64,000 bases of DNA from Herpomyces periplanetae. Lineage: Eukaryota > Ascomycota > Laboulbeniomycetes > Herpomycetales > Herpomycetaceae. Below are positions 10,664 to 21,573 of the stretch, piece by piece. Location: contig WMKJ01000037.1 in assembly GCA_009733715.1 (NCBI GenBank), forward strand, positions 43,799-107,798. The letters are read 5' to 3'. Under the pieces are notes generated by a model, which was given only the letters and a program-made list of their open reading frames with translations, was not told the origin of the DNA and did not search any database. Each line of letters starts with the position of its first letter. Within the stretch, counting starts at the first letter, position 1. A program made the position numbers and the translations under genes.

Positions 10664-11158
10664 ATGGCAAATTTATCTCGTTTAATTCTACGTGCAGGTT
10701 GGCCGGGTTCATCGTTATCACGATATGCCAGCACGTCAATACCCACCTCGCTAGGTGTGTCGCGTTATTCTATGGTTCGATCGATTCGTCCGACGCCCTT
10801 TGTTCATACCGGCAGTCCGATTCTTAAATCAACGTACAAAACTTTATTCGATGATTTCTTCACCTCCGCATCGATTACATCGTCGCGTAAATCTTCTATT
10901 TTACCACGTTTGGATGGTCAACCACTTGTACGCGTGTTCACCTTATGATATTAAAATTTACCTAAACTCTAATAATTGACCTTTTATTTACAGACACCCG
11001 TATATGCTGCTATGCCTCAGCTAGTTCCATTTTTCTTCGTCAATGAAGTTACTTACGCTTTTATCTTCTTCTCCGCCCTTGTATACATTATGTCCAAGTA
11101 CATTTTACCCCGGCATGTTCGTCTTATGTGTGCCAGACTTTTCATCAGCAAACTATAA
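10664..11158 (+). CDS. ATP8: Nuclear-encoded mitochondrial ATP synthase subunit 8 with presequence
   Basis: Two exons, join(10664..10927, 10994..11158), 142 residues. The last 48 residues are a complete F1Fo ATP synthase subunit 8 (Atp8, A6L): MPQLVPFFFVNEV at the N-terminus, one membrane span, a SKYILPR motif and the C-terminal RLFISKL that fungal mitochondrial Atp8 proteins share. They are preceded by 94 residues that look like a mitochondrial presequence: Arg/Ser/Thr-rich with no acidic residue in the first 60. The 66-nt intron has a GTACGC donor and CAG acceptor and is phase 0 (a GTGTTC donor 6 nt later is also in frame). Subunit 8 is normally encoded in fungal mtDNA, so this is a functional-looking transfer to the nucleus with a standard-code ORF. 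It forms part of the peripheral stalk/Fo interface in the inner membrane. Two other overlapping frames are open here but are shadows. Confidence 0.88.
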
Positions 11159-11514
11159 TTCAAAATTCAATGGCATTATTCCCTTGGGCGCTTTTGAACC
11201 AAGTACGCAAGTTTACAGACGCTTGGATATCGGTGTCTGCTCTGATTGGCTTCCCGTTACCAACTTTATCCTACAACTCCGCATTTCCGTGTTGAGTATT
11301 CACTTTCGTTATCCTCGGTTAGCCCTATTTGACTAGTTTAGTCTACGGTTCTGTAGTGTCAACTCAATCTAACTTTGTCAAGCGTATGAATTTACGTCCA
11401 ATTTATGCCTACACTGCATTACATACGTAGACGGTGTATGAAGCACGACCAAAATTTAATCGGTTGTCAAAATCTAACAAACGGTCTGACTAGTATCTTA
11501 TAAAGCTCACATTT
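11159..11514. other. Convergent intergenic region
   Basis: About 356 bp between the ATP8 stop and the stop of the MED27-like gene. A 97-codon frame overlapping the ATP8 3' part runs into it, but it has no recognisable similarity and overlaps a secure gene. Nothing else is seen. Confidence 0.4.
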
Positions 11515-12605
11515 CTAAACACCAATCTGCCAGCATTCCTCGTGAACTGGAAGCCATTGAATCCCGTTGACATTCTTTTCTTCAACGTACGGTCGACGCC
11601 CAGTCGGATGCAGCCAGTCGGATCCTATAATCTCACGACAGGCTGCGCACTCGATAAACGGTCCAGTTAAATAGGCGTTTATAGTGTCCTTTAACGGTAT
11701 GTTATTAGCGCTGTTAAAACCTATAGATAAACTGTTACGCCTACCAGTAAGAACGGTAGATTTCCTGGACATGACCGTTTCTTGATGCATCGAATTATGG
11801 ATTCGTAAGCTCGCTCTCCTCCTGGCAAATCTACTTTGAAATCTGTACACATTTCATTCATAATAACTGGCTGAATGACAAAATTCAAGTTCCAGAAATC
11901 AACCACAAATTGAATCTACGCGCGCAAATTAGCGAAACGGTAATTTTGAGGCAGCGGGATTAATACTTGAACGGTCTCACCTTAATGTCCAAAGTTTGCG
12001 CGACTAATTCAGTTTGAATGGATGGGTGCTTTTTGCGGAATTCTTCGATAATTAACGCAATATTAGCTTTGGGAGTCTGAGAATCGGGCGGTACATAAAT
12101 TGGCTTTGTAGCCAATGCTCCAAGCGGTGTTGCGTCTCTGGGAAGCTTGTGCTTGTGGGGAAACTGAGTTGACTTGGTTGAGTCACTACGTTTAAGCTTT
12201 AGAGGGGAGTAACTAGACCCATGACGTGATAAGTATTCGAAGATAACGCGAGTTTCTGTGCTATCCCAATCTTGGGATAGATGGGTCAGCGTGCGAGAGC
12301 CTCCACACGTTATCTCGAAAAATTTGCTAAAGTATTCCTCTGGCGTCAAATATTTTGCCGCCAAAGTTGACATGATGCGAGCCGGAAGGGTCCGAAGTTT
12401 GTTCAACTAAAGTAAATTTTAACGTGTAAGCAGTAGACGGTAAAACTAAGTAACAATTTAACCATGGTTCACTTTGGTGGGCTAATAGAGGCAACTTGAT
12501 AACATTTAACATTACCTCATCGTGAAGTTTTTCTAGACGCGCCAGCGCTTCAACGCACCGCTCTTCATCCCATGGTACTTCATCTGAAGCTGTAGAAGAG
12601 CTCAT
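11515..12605 (-). CDS. Probable Mediator complex subunit 27 (MED27-like), four exons
   Basis: Modelled as complement(join(11515..11688, 11745..11915, 11981..12406, 12516..12605)), 286 residues, all introns phase 0 with GTAATG, GTGAGA and GTAGGC donors. The N-terminus forms a coiled coil (CVEALARLEKLHDE joined to LNKLRTLPARIM). The C-terminal exon has a CAAC pair, a tryptophan-containing spacer and VHEECW, that is C-x2-C ... H-x3-C. This layout matches the small zinc-binding C-terminal fold of metazoan and fission yeast Med27. If correct, the protein sits in the Mediator tail and links activators to RNA polymerase II. The assignment rests on the C-terminal Cys/His pattern and the helical N-terminus only. 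The last intron (acceptor TTAAAG) is the least certain; an alternative TATAG acceptor lies upstream. Confidence 0.55.
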
Positions 12606-13930
12606 GATAAAGAGTAGTTAGAGGGACTATGAAGATATTGGCTCCATCAAATCAAGTTGAACAAACTCGTCACCAATACTGTACACACACGGAACGTGCG
12701 CCAGACGCTTTAAATTGTTGGTAAACCTGACACACAATAGTTTCATCAACTATAATGTTAAGTACTGAAATAGCAATATCCGATAGTTAACATATGAATC
12801 TGATATCAGATGGCCCATATCAAGTCTGTTAGACACCTCGGTACATTAAAGTAGATATAGAAAGAAAACAAGTTAGATGCGCAGGAAGAGTTAACCAGAT
12901 ACTTTTCCTTTGTAGTATACTTTCCCAAGTGTAAAATGTAACTTTAAGATTAAGGATTTGTTAAATCATATATATGGAAGCGAATTGACACGATAATAAG
13001 CGGAATTAGAAACGTGAAATATTAAACAACCACACGAAGTAAAGTAAAACTACCAAATTCAAGGGATAAATAGGACAAAACAATCCAAGGGAGTGAAAGT
13101 ATTCACGGCATTTAATGTAGAACCTAAGCATTCAGTAGATCGAAGTAGAAGATTTCGCGTGGAGAAAAGAAAAGATTAAGACGCGCCCGCGCGCAAATTT
13201 TGCCGTTTTTGAACGTCACGCAACAATCGACAAGTGTCACATGATCAAATGTTTTAAAACGTGATCGGGCCATCGGATAAAGGACAAGTTCGGAATGCCA
13301 AGACGAGAAAGAGTAGAAAGGAGTTACCGGGGGCAAATTGCCGAGCCGAAGGGACGGATAATTAGATGATCCTTGGGGTAAGAGAAATTCGGGAAGCCGG
13401 GTCGGGTGTGAATTGAAAGAAGGAAAAGATTTTAGGCGGAAATGCGCGTGTCAAGAAAAAAATTTGACTAGTTCTGTCGGGGAAAATTTTCACGCGATAC
13501 AAAGTAATTAGTACGTGAGTTTTATGAAAGAGTTACCAGGGTGTGAATTATTTTATTGATGAGGTTTTATAGACTACTATTTACGGGTTTTTTTTTGATA
13601 CGGACGAAACAGGACATATTTCACACCAAGTTAACCCATTCGTGTGCCCGTTTTTACGGCGTAGAATATCATTTGTGAATTGAATAACATTTGCAAATTT
13701 TCACGTCTTTATTATGCCCAAAGGGGAGGCAGTTGAATTCAATGCCATCATTCAAGCGGGTGAGTTAATAAATTTAAAGGAATGTAAAGTGATTGAATTT
13801 TGAGGGAGGGTCAATTCGACGATGTTAGGTTGGATTCGTGATGTGAAAGATTAAGTTTAATAAAGTTATAATGTTGAAAGATGTATTGCATATTAATTTT
13901 TGAGGTTTTTTTTATATTTTAAAAATAAAG
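12606..13930. other. Divergent intergenic region, 1.3 kb
   Basis: No reading frame that I can support. A 70-codon minus-strand frame near 13124-13336 begins with TTG and resembles no family. The stretch from 13560 to 13930 just upstream of the RRM gene is AT-rich with T-runs, as expected for a promoter. No RNA gene was recognised. Confidence 0.4.
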
Positions 13931-15098
13931 ATGGGTGTTGGTACTAACGAAGGATTTATAGCTCGTGAAAAACGCAAGAAGGAAGCACTTGCGAACGCAA
14001 TATTAGGCTCGGGAAGATTTTCTTCGTCGAGAAAACCACCAAACGGTGGTGGATTAATTGCGACAAGCAAATTGAAAAGTATTAACAATGGTAGAATAAG
14101 AAAGGTTAGTCGAAACGGCCAGCGCGCTTCCCGGTAAACGTGGGTTTATCGAAAAGTGCCGCGATACATTATTGAGCGCGGCCGATCCATCTAAGAGTGA
14201 AATGGACATTTGATATTCCATATTGTAACATTTTGTACGAGCGTTTGCGCGCATTAGACTCCCTTACCTGCGGCGCGGCCAACGGGACTAGCTCCCTCTC
14301 GTCGACCTGATAGTATGTCGAGACAAGCACCGATAAGTGGTAACACATCGCGAAATAGTCCTAAACTCCACGCTAAGTATGATCGGGAGGGATCGTTTCC
14401 TCGATCTACCTCTTCTATGGGCGATCTCCACGTTAGAGGCAAAAGTGCACCTTACGTCGTTATAGCGAGCAATTTTGCATCGGGAACTACAGCTGCTGAT
14501 GTTGAAACCGTTTTAACATCATCGGAATTTGTGGTTAGCGGACTATTGCGATGTACGCTAATTTCTCAGAGTCCTGTGGTGACGTTTGAGATTCTTTTTG
14601 CCGATTACCATAATGCCAATAAAGTAGTGGAGATGTTGCATAACAAGAGCGTGAGTAATTTTGGAATTATATGGGTAGATGAAAAGTATATTTCAGAGAC
14701 GAGCTTACAAGATTAAATTAATGTAGGCCGATGGTCGACTGTTACGCGTATACATGAAAGATGGTGGGGGGGGAATGACATCGATTAAATCACAGCAGAA
14801 TGAACGGTCTCATAATACTGGTAATGACAATGATGCGATGGAGATTGATGAAGAGTCATCTAGTCACCATCATCATTATCATCATCGTAATCATTATCCA
14901 AATCAAAATCATGGACATCTTAGGAGTAATCCATCTAGTCGAAATATACGCAATAATGACTTGATAGGAGGGGGAACTAATTTTTCACGATCAATTAACA
15001 ATCAATCAAGCTATCATTCTCGAGGTAGAGGTTCCAAATTTTCCGGTTTAGTTTCCGATGGAATGATAAAGAGTCCACGCAACGGAAGATGGACGTAA
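13931..15098 (+). CDS. RRM-domain RNA-binding protein with basic His/Gly/Arg-rich tail
   Basis: Modelled as join(13931..14104, 14258..14650, 14727..15098), 312 residues, both introns phase 0 (GTTAGT and GTGAGT donors, TAG acceptors). A single RRM spans about residues 120-200, beginning APYVVIASNFASGTTAADV and ending, across intron 2, at NKSADGRLLRVYMKDGG. The RNP-like strands fit a fungal RRM family whose members show the same ADGR-L-VYMK ending. The tail carries DAMEIDEESS, a poly-His stretch and a final RG-rich part (HSRGRGSKFSG), typical of mRNA-binding proteins. I do not recognise a yeast gene name. Confirmation comes from the perfect frame restoration across both introns within the RRM. 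Confidence 0.75.
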
Positions 15099-16195
15099 AG
15101 GAAAGCTTATCAAAGTATAACTGTCCGTTTGAGAATTGTCGCTGATAAATTCCTCTTTCTATACCGGCTGAACGTATTATCCGATAACTCCGATGAGGTA
15201 TAAATTGATGAATTTCCATATTCTAACTTTCCCGTTTGGGCAGAAACCCATTACCTATTTATCAAGTTCACATTCTTGAACAATTTGGTCGAGTCTTGTG
15301 TACATATGCACGGTCTAACATAGTACACTATTGGATTATAAGCTGATATGCCCATTCCATTTCCTGCTGGAAGATTTTCTCGTGAAACTATACCTGATAG
15401 TTATACCTCATTTGAACGGTATTTTCTGTATGTATAACTCTGGCTGCCAAAGCTAAATTATCCAATTGAATACCATGACAAGTTGCAACTGTTTATTACT
15501 ACGTTTCAAGCTTGTGCTTGTGTACAAGCTCGTGTTCCCGCTTCTTCTCTTCCATCCGTTCAATCCCCCGAAAATTCCTCCTCCAAACCCCCCGTATTTC
15601 CCAATTAAGGCTGTTGCCGCATCTCCATCTGGCCAGTCCGTCGTGCCTTCTCCCGCAGTCCCCTCTACTCGGTCTGCCCAGGAAAGTGCCATTGAGTACT
15701 TCGCTTTGATTGGCCCATCCCGTTTGTGATTTCCTTCAACGCTGTTGTTTCACTAAATTCTCCGAGTCAACAAACAACTATACACTTGGAAGCCGTTATG
15801 TGTATATAGCTGAGGAGGTGAGTTTGCGTTTACTCCAGCGTTAATTCATGTACACAAGCATGTTGAATTGTATACAATTTGCTATACAAATATTTCATCA
15901 TAACTTAAGCTTTTCAAGCCTTCTCCTTCAGTAACTTGTAATCTCTTCATTCTGAAACTTTCTTTCCTCTTTTCCATCATACCATTATTCCGAGTTTGCT
16001 TGTCTTCTCGGAAAGTTTTCTATTTCATAACTTTTATTTTTTTCGTTTCTTGTTTCTATTATTCCCCCTCCTTTAACTACCCGATTCTTATCATCAAAGT
16101 ATATCTAGACATCTTAAACATTAATTCGATCAATTATCCATCCATATTCATATTATCTTTCCACTATTATTAGCTTCCATACTCATTCTATAACA
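15099..16195. other. Intergenic region with pyrimidine-rich leader
   Basis: About 1.1 kb. From roughly 15900 to 16195 the plus strand is strongly C/T-rich and A-poor in blocks, as in leaders of highly transcribed fungal genes. A 79-codon minus frame (15453-15692) with a Gly-rich segment is open but unsupported. No other feature seen. Confidence 0.4.
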
Positions 16196-17842
16196 ATGGA
16201 ACTTTATGGAACCAGCTTCGACAATGAAGTTGTCGGACCAGATGCATCTAGATCAATTTCTCGTCGTGTGGTCAACACTATTTTTCGTCAGTTGGCCAAA
16301 GCAAGATGTAGCATAGCTAACCTTGGGGAACTCTCTGAAGAATTACGATCCACTTACCTTACCCATACCTCACCTCTCCTCAATACTAACGGCTTCAAAA
16401 TCCCGGGAAGACGCCATAACACTCTACACTCCAATTTCTTTCCAGCTTTCAGATTAAACTCAGATTACCTCCCGGATCACTCAGCCGCTCCAAACGATAA
16501 TTCTTTTAATAATGGCCATTGTAAATCTTCCACTAAATTTAGAAGAATTCCCCATACTTTTCTATCTTATACTCTCGGGAGACACAAATTTCTCCCAAAG
16601 CATAAATCTGAATCCCATCTCTTCACTTCTCAAAATAACATTATTCCTCCTCCTCCCCTCTCCTCCACTACCGCTATCGAGTACCAAACTTGTCATAATG
16701 AAAATGAAGATTGGATGGATCAAAACAATCTTTCGGATCCCGACACAGTTAACCGTAGCCGTCTCGATCGTCGTGTATGGAGTCTCACATTGGGTTCCGT
16801 ACAACTAAATTTATCAATTTCTCCAAACGTTAAAAGGCGTTTGCAAGGAAACTATCCAACTGAGCGAATTTTTTCCTCCCGACGTTTAAACCCCTTTTCA
16901 AATCGTGCATCAAGTTTACATCGCACTCGCAGGCGAGAAAACCTCCTCTTTTCCACCGATTCAAAAATCTCAGATGATCATCTTTCAAACCATTCACTAT
17001 CCTCTAAGAAACAACAACTTTTAATGTCACTTGGTTATGACTATAATCATAGTAACTCATCTCCACTGCTAAATGATCCTCCCGAATCTCCATGGAGTGG
17101 TTATGATTATAATTTTGATTGTCGAAATATCTGTCGTAAACCATGCAATGAGCTCTGTGATAGTCGTGTTGCCTCCGTCTGGACTCCCTCAAATCAAACC
17201 GAAACTGTCACAAGTGATGATGGTCATACATACGTCGACGTGAAAAAACGTCGACGTCAAGAAAAATACCCTGATATTCGGAAGAAAAACCAAGCTGCAT
17301 TTCGCAGTAAAATATCCACAAAGCCATACATAAAATTGAGAAAACTTTCTACAAGTTCTGATAGAAGTCTCTTCGACTTCAGCAGTGTATCTTCCCTATT
17401 TGGTGACCAATCTAGCAGTTCAGATTCTCCCTGGAAAGCTGTCAAGAACTGGAAATCTTCCAAGAGTTATACCTATCCCAAACGACTTAATAAACGTCGT
17501 AGCTTATCATCAGATCTGTCAACCTTAACGGAGGGCAAAATTTCCAATCCTAGTTGGTCTGGTCTTAAACATATACCTTCGTTACCATCAATCCCAAAAT
17601 CAGACATTCTTGACTTTAAGAAATCCTATAAAGTTAAACGTCAAGTCAAGCCCAAGAAATCCAATCAAAGACGTCATAGTCAAAGTAGTAGTGATCGTTT
17701 TCACTTCTCAGATGATCAAGGCTTGTTAGGCGCAAAGTTATACTTGCAATCCCAATTCCGAATTTCTTCCATTGACAGTATGTCCTCATTTAACACAGGA
17801 ATCCTTTCGCTACCAGAAACACAAGGTCTAATCTCCGTGTAA
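16196..17842 (+). CDS. Uncharacterised basic Ser/Arg/Asn-rich protein
   Basis: An uninterrupted 548-codon frame with an ATG directly after the pyrimidine-rich leader. I recognise no domain. The N-terminus (about residues 20-60) is probably helical (VVNTIFRQLAKARC ... LSEELRSTYL). The rest looks disordered and basic. A short tryptophan motif recurs: SPWSGYDYNFD, SPWKAVKNWK and PSWSGLKHIP. A four-Cys cluster (CRNICRKPCNELC) lies near residue 310. The C-terminal third is Lys/Arg-rich and contains possible basophilic kinase sites such as RRHSQSSS and KRRSLSSD. This suggests a phosphorylated regulatory protein, but no function is assigned. Confidence 0.7.
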   Translation: MELYGTSFDNEVVGPDASRSISRRVVNTIFRQLAKARCSIANLGELSEELRSTYLTHTSPLLNTNGFKIPGRRHNTLHSNFFPAFRLNSDYLPDHSAAPNDNSFNNGHCKSSTKFRRIPHTFLSYTLGRHKFLPKHKSESHLFTSQNNIIPPPPLSSTTAIEYQTCHNENEDWMDQNNLSDPDTVNRSRLDRRVWSLTLGSVQLNLSISPNVKRRLQGNYPTERIFSSRRLNPFSNRASSLHRTRRRENLLFSTDSKISDDHLSNHSLSSKKQQLLMSLGYDYNHSNSSPLLNDPPESPWSGYDYNFDCRNICRKPCNELCDSRVASVWTPSNQTETVTSDDGHTYVDVKKRRRQEKYPDIRKKNQAAFRSKISTKPYIKLRKLSTSSDRSLFDFSSVSSLFGDQSSSSDSPWKAVKNWKSSKSYTYPKRLNKRRSLSSDLSTLTEGKISNPSWSGLKHIPSLPSIPKSDILDFKKSYKVKRQVKPKKSNQRRHSQSSSDRFHFSDDQGLLGAKLYLQSQFRISSIDSMSSFNTGILSLPETQGLISV

Positions 17843-18110
17843 TCGGTTTAATCCCACCCATCCATCTCTCCAAGCTCATTAAACCCTTGGTTTACACAAG
17901 TTTTTCCTTTTCCAACCCATCGTCTATTCGTCTTTAGAGAATTTTGCGCTGTAGCTTCTCTAATAAAACTTTATTATTTGTCTTGTTCAGGTTTTTTGAT
18001 ACTTTGCCCCAATTCTTCACAAAGCTTTATATTGTTAGAATGCACTAAATGCATGTGCTTCACATACTTTGTCTCGTAATAGTTTACCGGTCAATTCATT
18101 TCATTTCCAA

Positions 18111-19748
18111 TCAATTAACTTGTTCCTCAGTCTCCCTTATCGCATCGAGTAGCCGTTTCGCCGTTCCAAGAACTAATTCGTCACTTCCATACTGCCCGAT
18201 TATCTGAATCCCAACACTGAATGGTGCCTGATTACCTCTTCCTCGTACTCCGTTTGCACGTTCTCCCGTTAAATTAGCTAGTGGAAAGGGAATACTAATT
18301 GCCGGCAATCCTGCCAAACTTGAAGGTACCAAAAAAATATCCGTCAGGTATGAATTGTATATTCTATGTGCATGAGATTTCTCTAATGTGAGTAAACTTC
18401 TATTAGGAGGCAATATTGGTGACGTTGGAGTTACGATAACGTCTATATTGGGAATTTCCTCTTGATTCGGTGAACTTTTTAGCGTAGGTAATTGCTCATC
18501 GGTGTTATTCAAAACGTTTTGTTGGCTAAATACTGTGTTAAAGTCATCTTGAATTAACCGTCGCACTCTCTGCGCCTGAAGAAAATATTCATCATCTTGT
18601 TTACGGAGTCCAAGTAAATGTGTACCAAGAAGAATGCGAAATTTTGTTTCAGGTTGGAAATTTTGCGTCCGGAATCGAAAAATACTGTCCAGAGGCTCCG
18701 AACGATTATGCGTATCATTACATTTATCATTGGAATGATAAAAAGGACGGGAGACACCATACCGAACTCCGTCGTACCGTGCTAAATTTGACGATGCTTC
18801 AGCGAATGCTATAGCCCAATAGGTAGGAAGAGCTTGAAACGTTAAAGGTAACGATATTCGATGGATAGAGCATCCCTTGCGTTGTAACAAACGTAAACTC
18901 GATTGCCACGCTTGTTGTACTACAGGTTCCATGTCATCGATATTGTATTCTACCGGAATCCCAATTCGAAGCGGACGTGTGACGGGAATTTTGGAGCTGG
19001 ATTGCTTTATTATACATTTGATGATGAATTTATCATCATCCATGTACACACTTGAAATTTGGTTAATTTTGTTGCGAACATCTGAGGTTAAGCAAGTAGG
19101 ATCATTAGAATCTGGCCCGTTAATGGCACGATATACGGATACAATTCCTGACATATCGTGCGCAAATATACCTACGGTATCAAGGGAATTGGCAAATGCA
19201 ATGACTCCCCAGCGTGATAATAGACCGTAAGAAGGCTTATAGCCAATTATACCCGTAAAGGCAGCAGGTAATCGAACTGAACCACCCGTATCCGTACCCA
19301 GGGCAAATTTACACTGGTGTGTGGCAACGGCGACGGCGCTGCCACCAGAACTACCGCCGGGCGAAATATCATTATGATAAAGTACGGGTCCATAAGCTGA
19401 GTTTAACGTATGCGACCCCATACCAAATTCATCCATGTTAGTTTTTCCCACGATAACTGCACCTGAATTGTAAAGTCTTTCACACACTGTAGCGTTGAAT
19501 GGACATGTATACCCACTAAGTGTACGTGAACCACATGTCGTAGGCAAATTTTTCACGCAAATGTTATCCTTAATACCAATTGAAGCACCTAGCAATGGTT
19601 TGGAATTAACATCAGCACGATATACAATTGTACGATTAAACAGTTCCTCGATTTCATTCTTGCCAAATTGATGTATAAACGCGTTCAACTTTGCAAATCT
19701 TTGCTGGTTTATCAAACAACCTTGAATTTCTTGAAGTAACCGGGCCAT
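18111..19748 (-). CDS. HER2: Mitochondrial glutamyl-tRNA(Gln) amidotransferase subunit A
   Basis: Amidase-signature enzyme, GatA subunit of the mitochondrial GatFAB-type amidotransferase that converts Glu-tRNA(Gln) to Gln-tRNA(Gln). 545 residues from ATG 19748; the frame extends 12 codons further upstream without an ATG. The Ser-cisSer-Lys triad is present: Lys in GASIGIKDN, the cis-Ser in the Gly/Ser-rich loop SPGGSSGGSAVAVA and the nucleophile in GTDTGGSVRLPAAF. The C-terminal half has the expected PTSP and LAGLPAISIPF motifs. The N-terminus is short and not a classical presequence. A further 5' exon cannot be excluded, since TTAACATACAAAG just upstream resembles a branch/acceptor. The gene is divergent from RPS7 across 0.7 kb. 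Confidence 0.92.
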   Translation of the reverse strand: MARLLQEIQGCLINQQRFAKLNAFIHQFGKNEIEELFNRTIVYRADVNSKPLLGASIGIKDNICVKNLPTTCGSRTLSGYTCPFNATVCERLYNSGAVIVGKTNMDEFGMGSHTLNSAYGPVLYHNDISPGGSSGGSAVAVATHQCKFALGTDTGGSVRLPAAFTGIIGYKPSYGLLSRWGVIAFANSLDTVGIFAHDMSGIVSVYRAINGPDSNDPTCLTSDVRNKINQISSVYMDDDKFIIKCIIKQSSSKIPVTRPLRIGIPVEYNIDDMEPVVQQAWQSSLRLLQRKGCSIHRISLPLTFQALPTYWAIAFAEASSNLARYDGVRYGVSRPFYHSNDKCNDTHNRSEPLDSIFRFRTQNFQPETKFRILLGTHLLGLRKQDDEYFLQAQRVRRLIQDDFNTVFSQQNVLNNTDEQLPTLKSSPNQEEIPNIDVIVTPTSPILPPNRSLLTLEKSHAHRIYNSYLTDIFLVPSSLAGLPAISIPFPLANLTGERANGVRGRGNQAPFSVGIQIIGQYGSDELVLGTAKRLLDAIRETEEQVN

Positions 19749-20447
19749 TTTTACAAACCCTTTGTATGTTAATTGCTTGCACAAGATTTTCCCATAATTA
19801 TTTCGCTATTGGAAATACTTGCTGAGAAAAATCTGCCTGTGTTAATAAAAATATAAAGCCACAACCACAAGCAAATAATTAAAAACCAAGTGAATCCATC
19901 ACGAAATTCTCCATTTTATCCCCATTGTGGACAGGGAAAGTCGGCCCGGCAAACCGTAAGTAGGAAAACTCGGTCTTGCCGAATAAGGAGATTCTGGAGA
20001 CGGCATACCGGAAATTATTTGTTCGGAATTTCTTTCGGCCCATTCAGCTCGGCTCGCTTATGGAGGATTGGTACTGATGAGTAAGCAGCCATGAAAAGGC
20101 CACAAATTCAGTTGCGACGTTGAATCAAGTTCGTGATAATGGAAACAAATTTATCGCGAGAAGCTAGTTTTCTTGACAAGGAATTTGTTCGATAGTCATT
20201 TTTTCGGTATATACAAAATTTGCTTGTTTCCCATCTGGAATATTATTCAGAATTAAAGCTTCTACGGTAAATTATTGAATAATTTTGTTGGGTTGGTAAC
20301 CGTATACTTTACAATACGTTTATTTAAGGAATAATTCACACTTGTACGTGCGGGAATTTAACAGGCACAAGTTTTTAGATGGATCCGTTTATTTTCAGTT
20401 TGAGTTTGCTAATTGTTGAAATTGCATTATCAGGTAACTTTTAAAAT
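19749..20447. promoter_or_regulatory. Divergent promoter region GatA / RPS7
   Basis: About 0.7 kb without a supported gene. Short frames near 19890-20084 have no similarity. The sequence just before the RPS7 ATG is AT-rich and could contain a 5'UTR intron, since an ATCAG then GTAACT stretch lies about 20 bp upstream. Not resolved. Confidence 0.35.
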
Positions 20448-21376
20448 ATGGCTTTAGGAACAAATGCTGCGTTAAAGATAGCCGCCAATAGTCCATCTCA
20501 CGCTAAACCAAGTGAGGTTGAAACTAACATCGCCAATGCCTTGTGTGATCTCGAGGCCAATATTCCCGATATGAAGGAATTACTGCGCCCACTACAATTT
20601 GTTTCTGCTCGTGAGGTATGCCTTCATATTCATAAGATCCTTTAATCGGTTAGCCTCAACACAGTATGCAGTATATACGACTTTGAACGTTTACCCTCGG
20701 CTGTTATGGTTTAACGAAAGGAAAAATGTTAAATGCTTTGCCCAGTATGGTACTGTTTTTGTGTGTGTATTAACGGTTGATTGACGTCAGATTGAAGTTC
20801 ATCATGGTAAAAAAGCCGTTGTAATATTTGTTCCTGTACCATTGCTAAGTAATTGGCATAAGGCTCAGCAAAGGTATGCTGCCCCAATTCCTTCTTTTAA
20901 TGTTAACCTTTAATTTACTATACCGTCAACCAACGCGCATAACGGGCGCAGACAATGCATACTAATTTGTTTATGTCAAAACTTAATCTAAATTAACCTT
21001 CATGCACAGATTGACACGAGAACTTGAGAAAAAGTTTTCTGATCGTCATGTTTTAATTGTTGCTGCACGTCGAATTTTACCACGTCCTAAGCGTTCTAAT
21101 CGCTCTCGTACAACTCAAAAGCAAAAGCGTCCCCGGTCACGAACCCTTACGGCCGTACACGACGCTATACTTCACGATTTAGTTTACCCGGTTGAAATTG
21201 TCGGTAAACGTTTACGTACGCGCGAAGACGGCAGTAAATTGTTAAAGGTTATTCTCGACGAAAAGGAACGTGGTGGAGTAGATTATCGTTTAGATACGTA
21301 TGCGGAAGTTTATCGAAAACTTACCGGTAAAGGTGTTAGCTTCGAGTTTCCTCAATCTATGGCCGGGGAATTCTAA
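20448..21376 (+). CDS. RPS7: 40S ribosomal protein eS7
   Basis: Three exons, join(20448..20615, 20791..20873, 21010..21376), 205 residues. Both introns have GTATGC donors; exon 1 ends phase 0 at SARE and exon 2 restores [19 protein letters not shown], the eS7 core. Exon 3 reads [14 protein letters not shown], then the signature [15 protein letters not shown] and [10 protein letters not shown], ending near GVSFEFP. The protein belongs to the 40S body and is needed for early pre-rRNA processing. The introns (175 and 136 nt) are among the longest in the window, as is common for ribosomal-protein genes. Confidence 0.95.
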
Positions 21377-21573
21377 GGTTATCCTCGTCATTTTCGTTAT
21401 ACATCGCAAGTCCAACATCATTTCCAGTGTATCAACGTCAATGGTGCTGTTAATTTTTCTAATCTAAGACTCACCACGTTATCCCTTACACAACAAATGA
21501 ACAGATATGGTAAATTGCAAACTCGCAAGCACACATCCGCTCTCTTGCTCAAGTCTTTTCATTGCGGCACCGA

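Noticed and set aside
10664-11158. Nuclear mitochondrial DNA insertion (numt) as explanation for the ATP8 sequence
   Set aside because: It has an in-frame presequence, a spliceosomal intron, a standard-code ORF without decay and the genomic position of a gene, none of which fits a passive insertion.
13124-13336. 70-codon minus-strand frame
   Set aside because: TTG start, no similarity, no joined exons.
15453-15692. 79-codon minus-strand frame with a Gly-rich segment
   Set aside because: No recognisable family, no splice partner, and the plus strand is equally open because of C/T-rich sequence.
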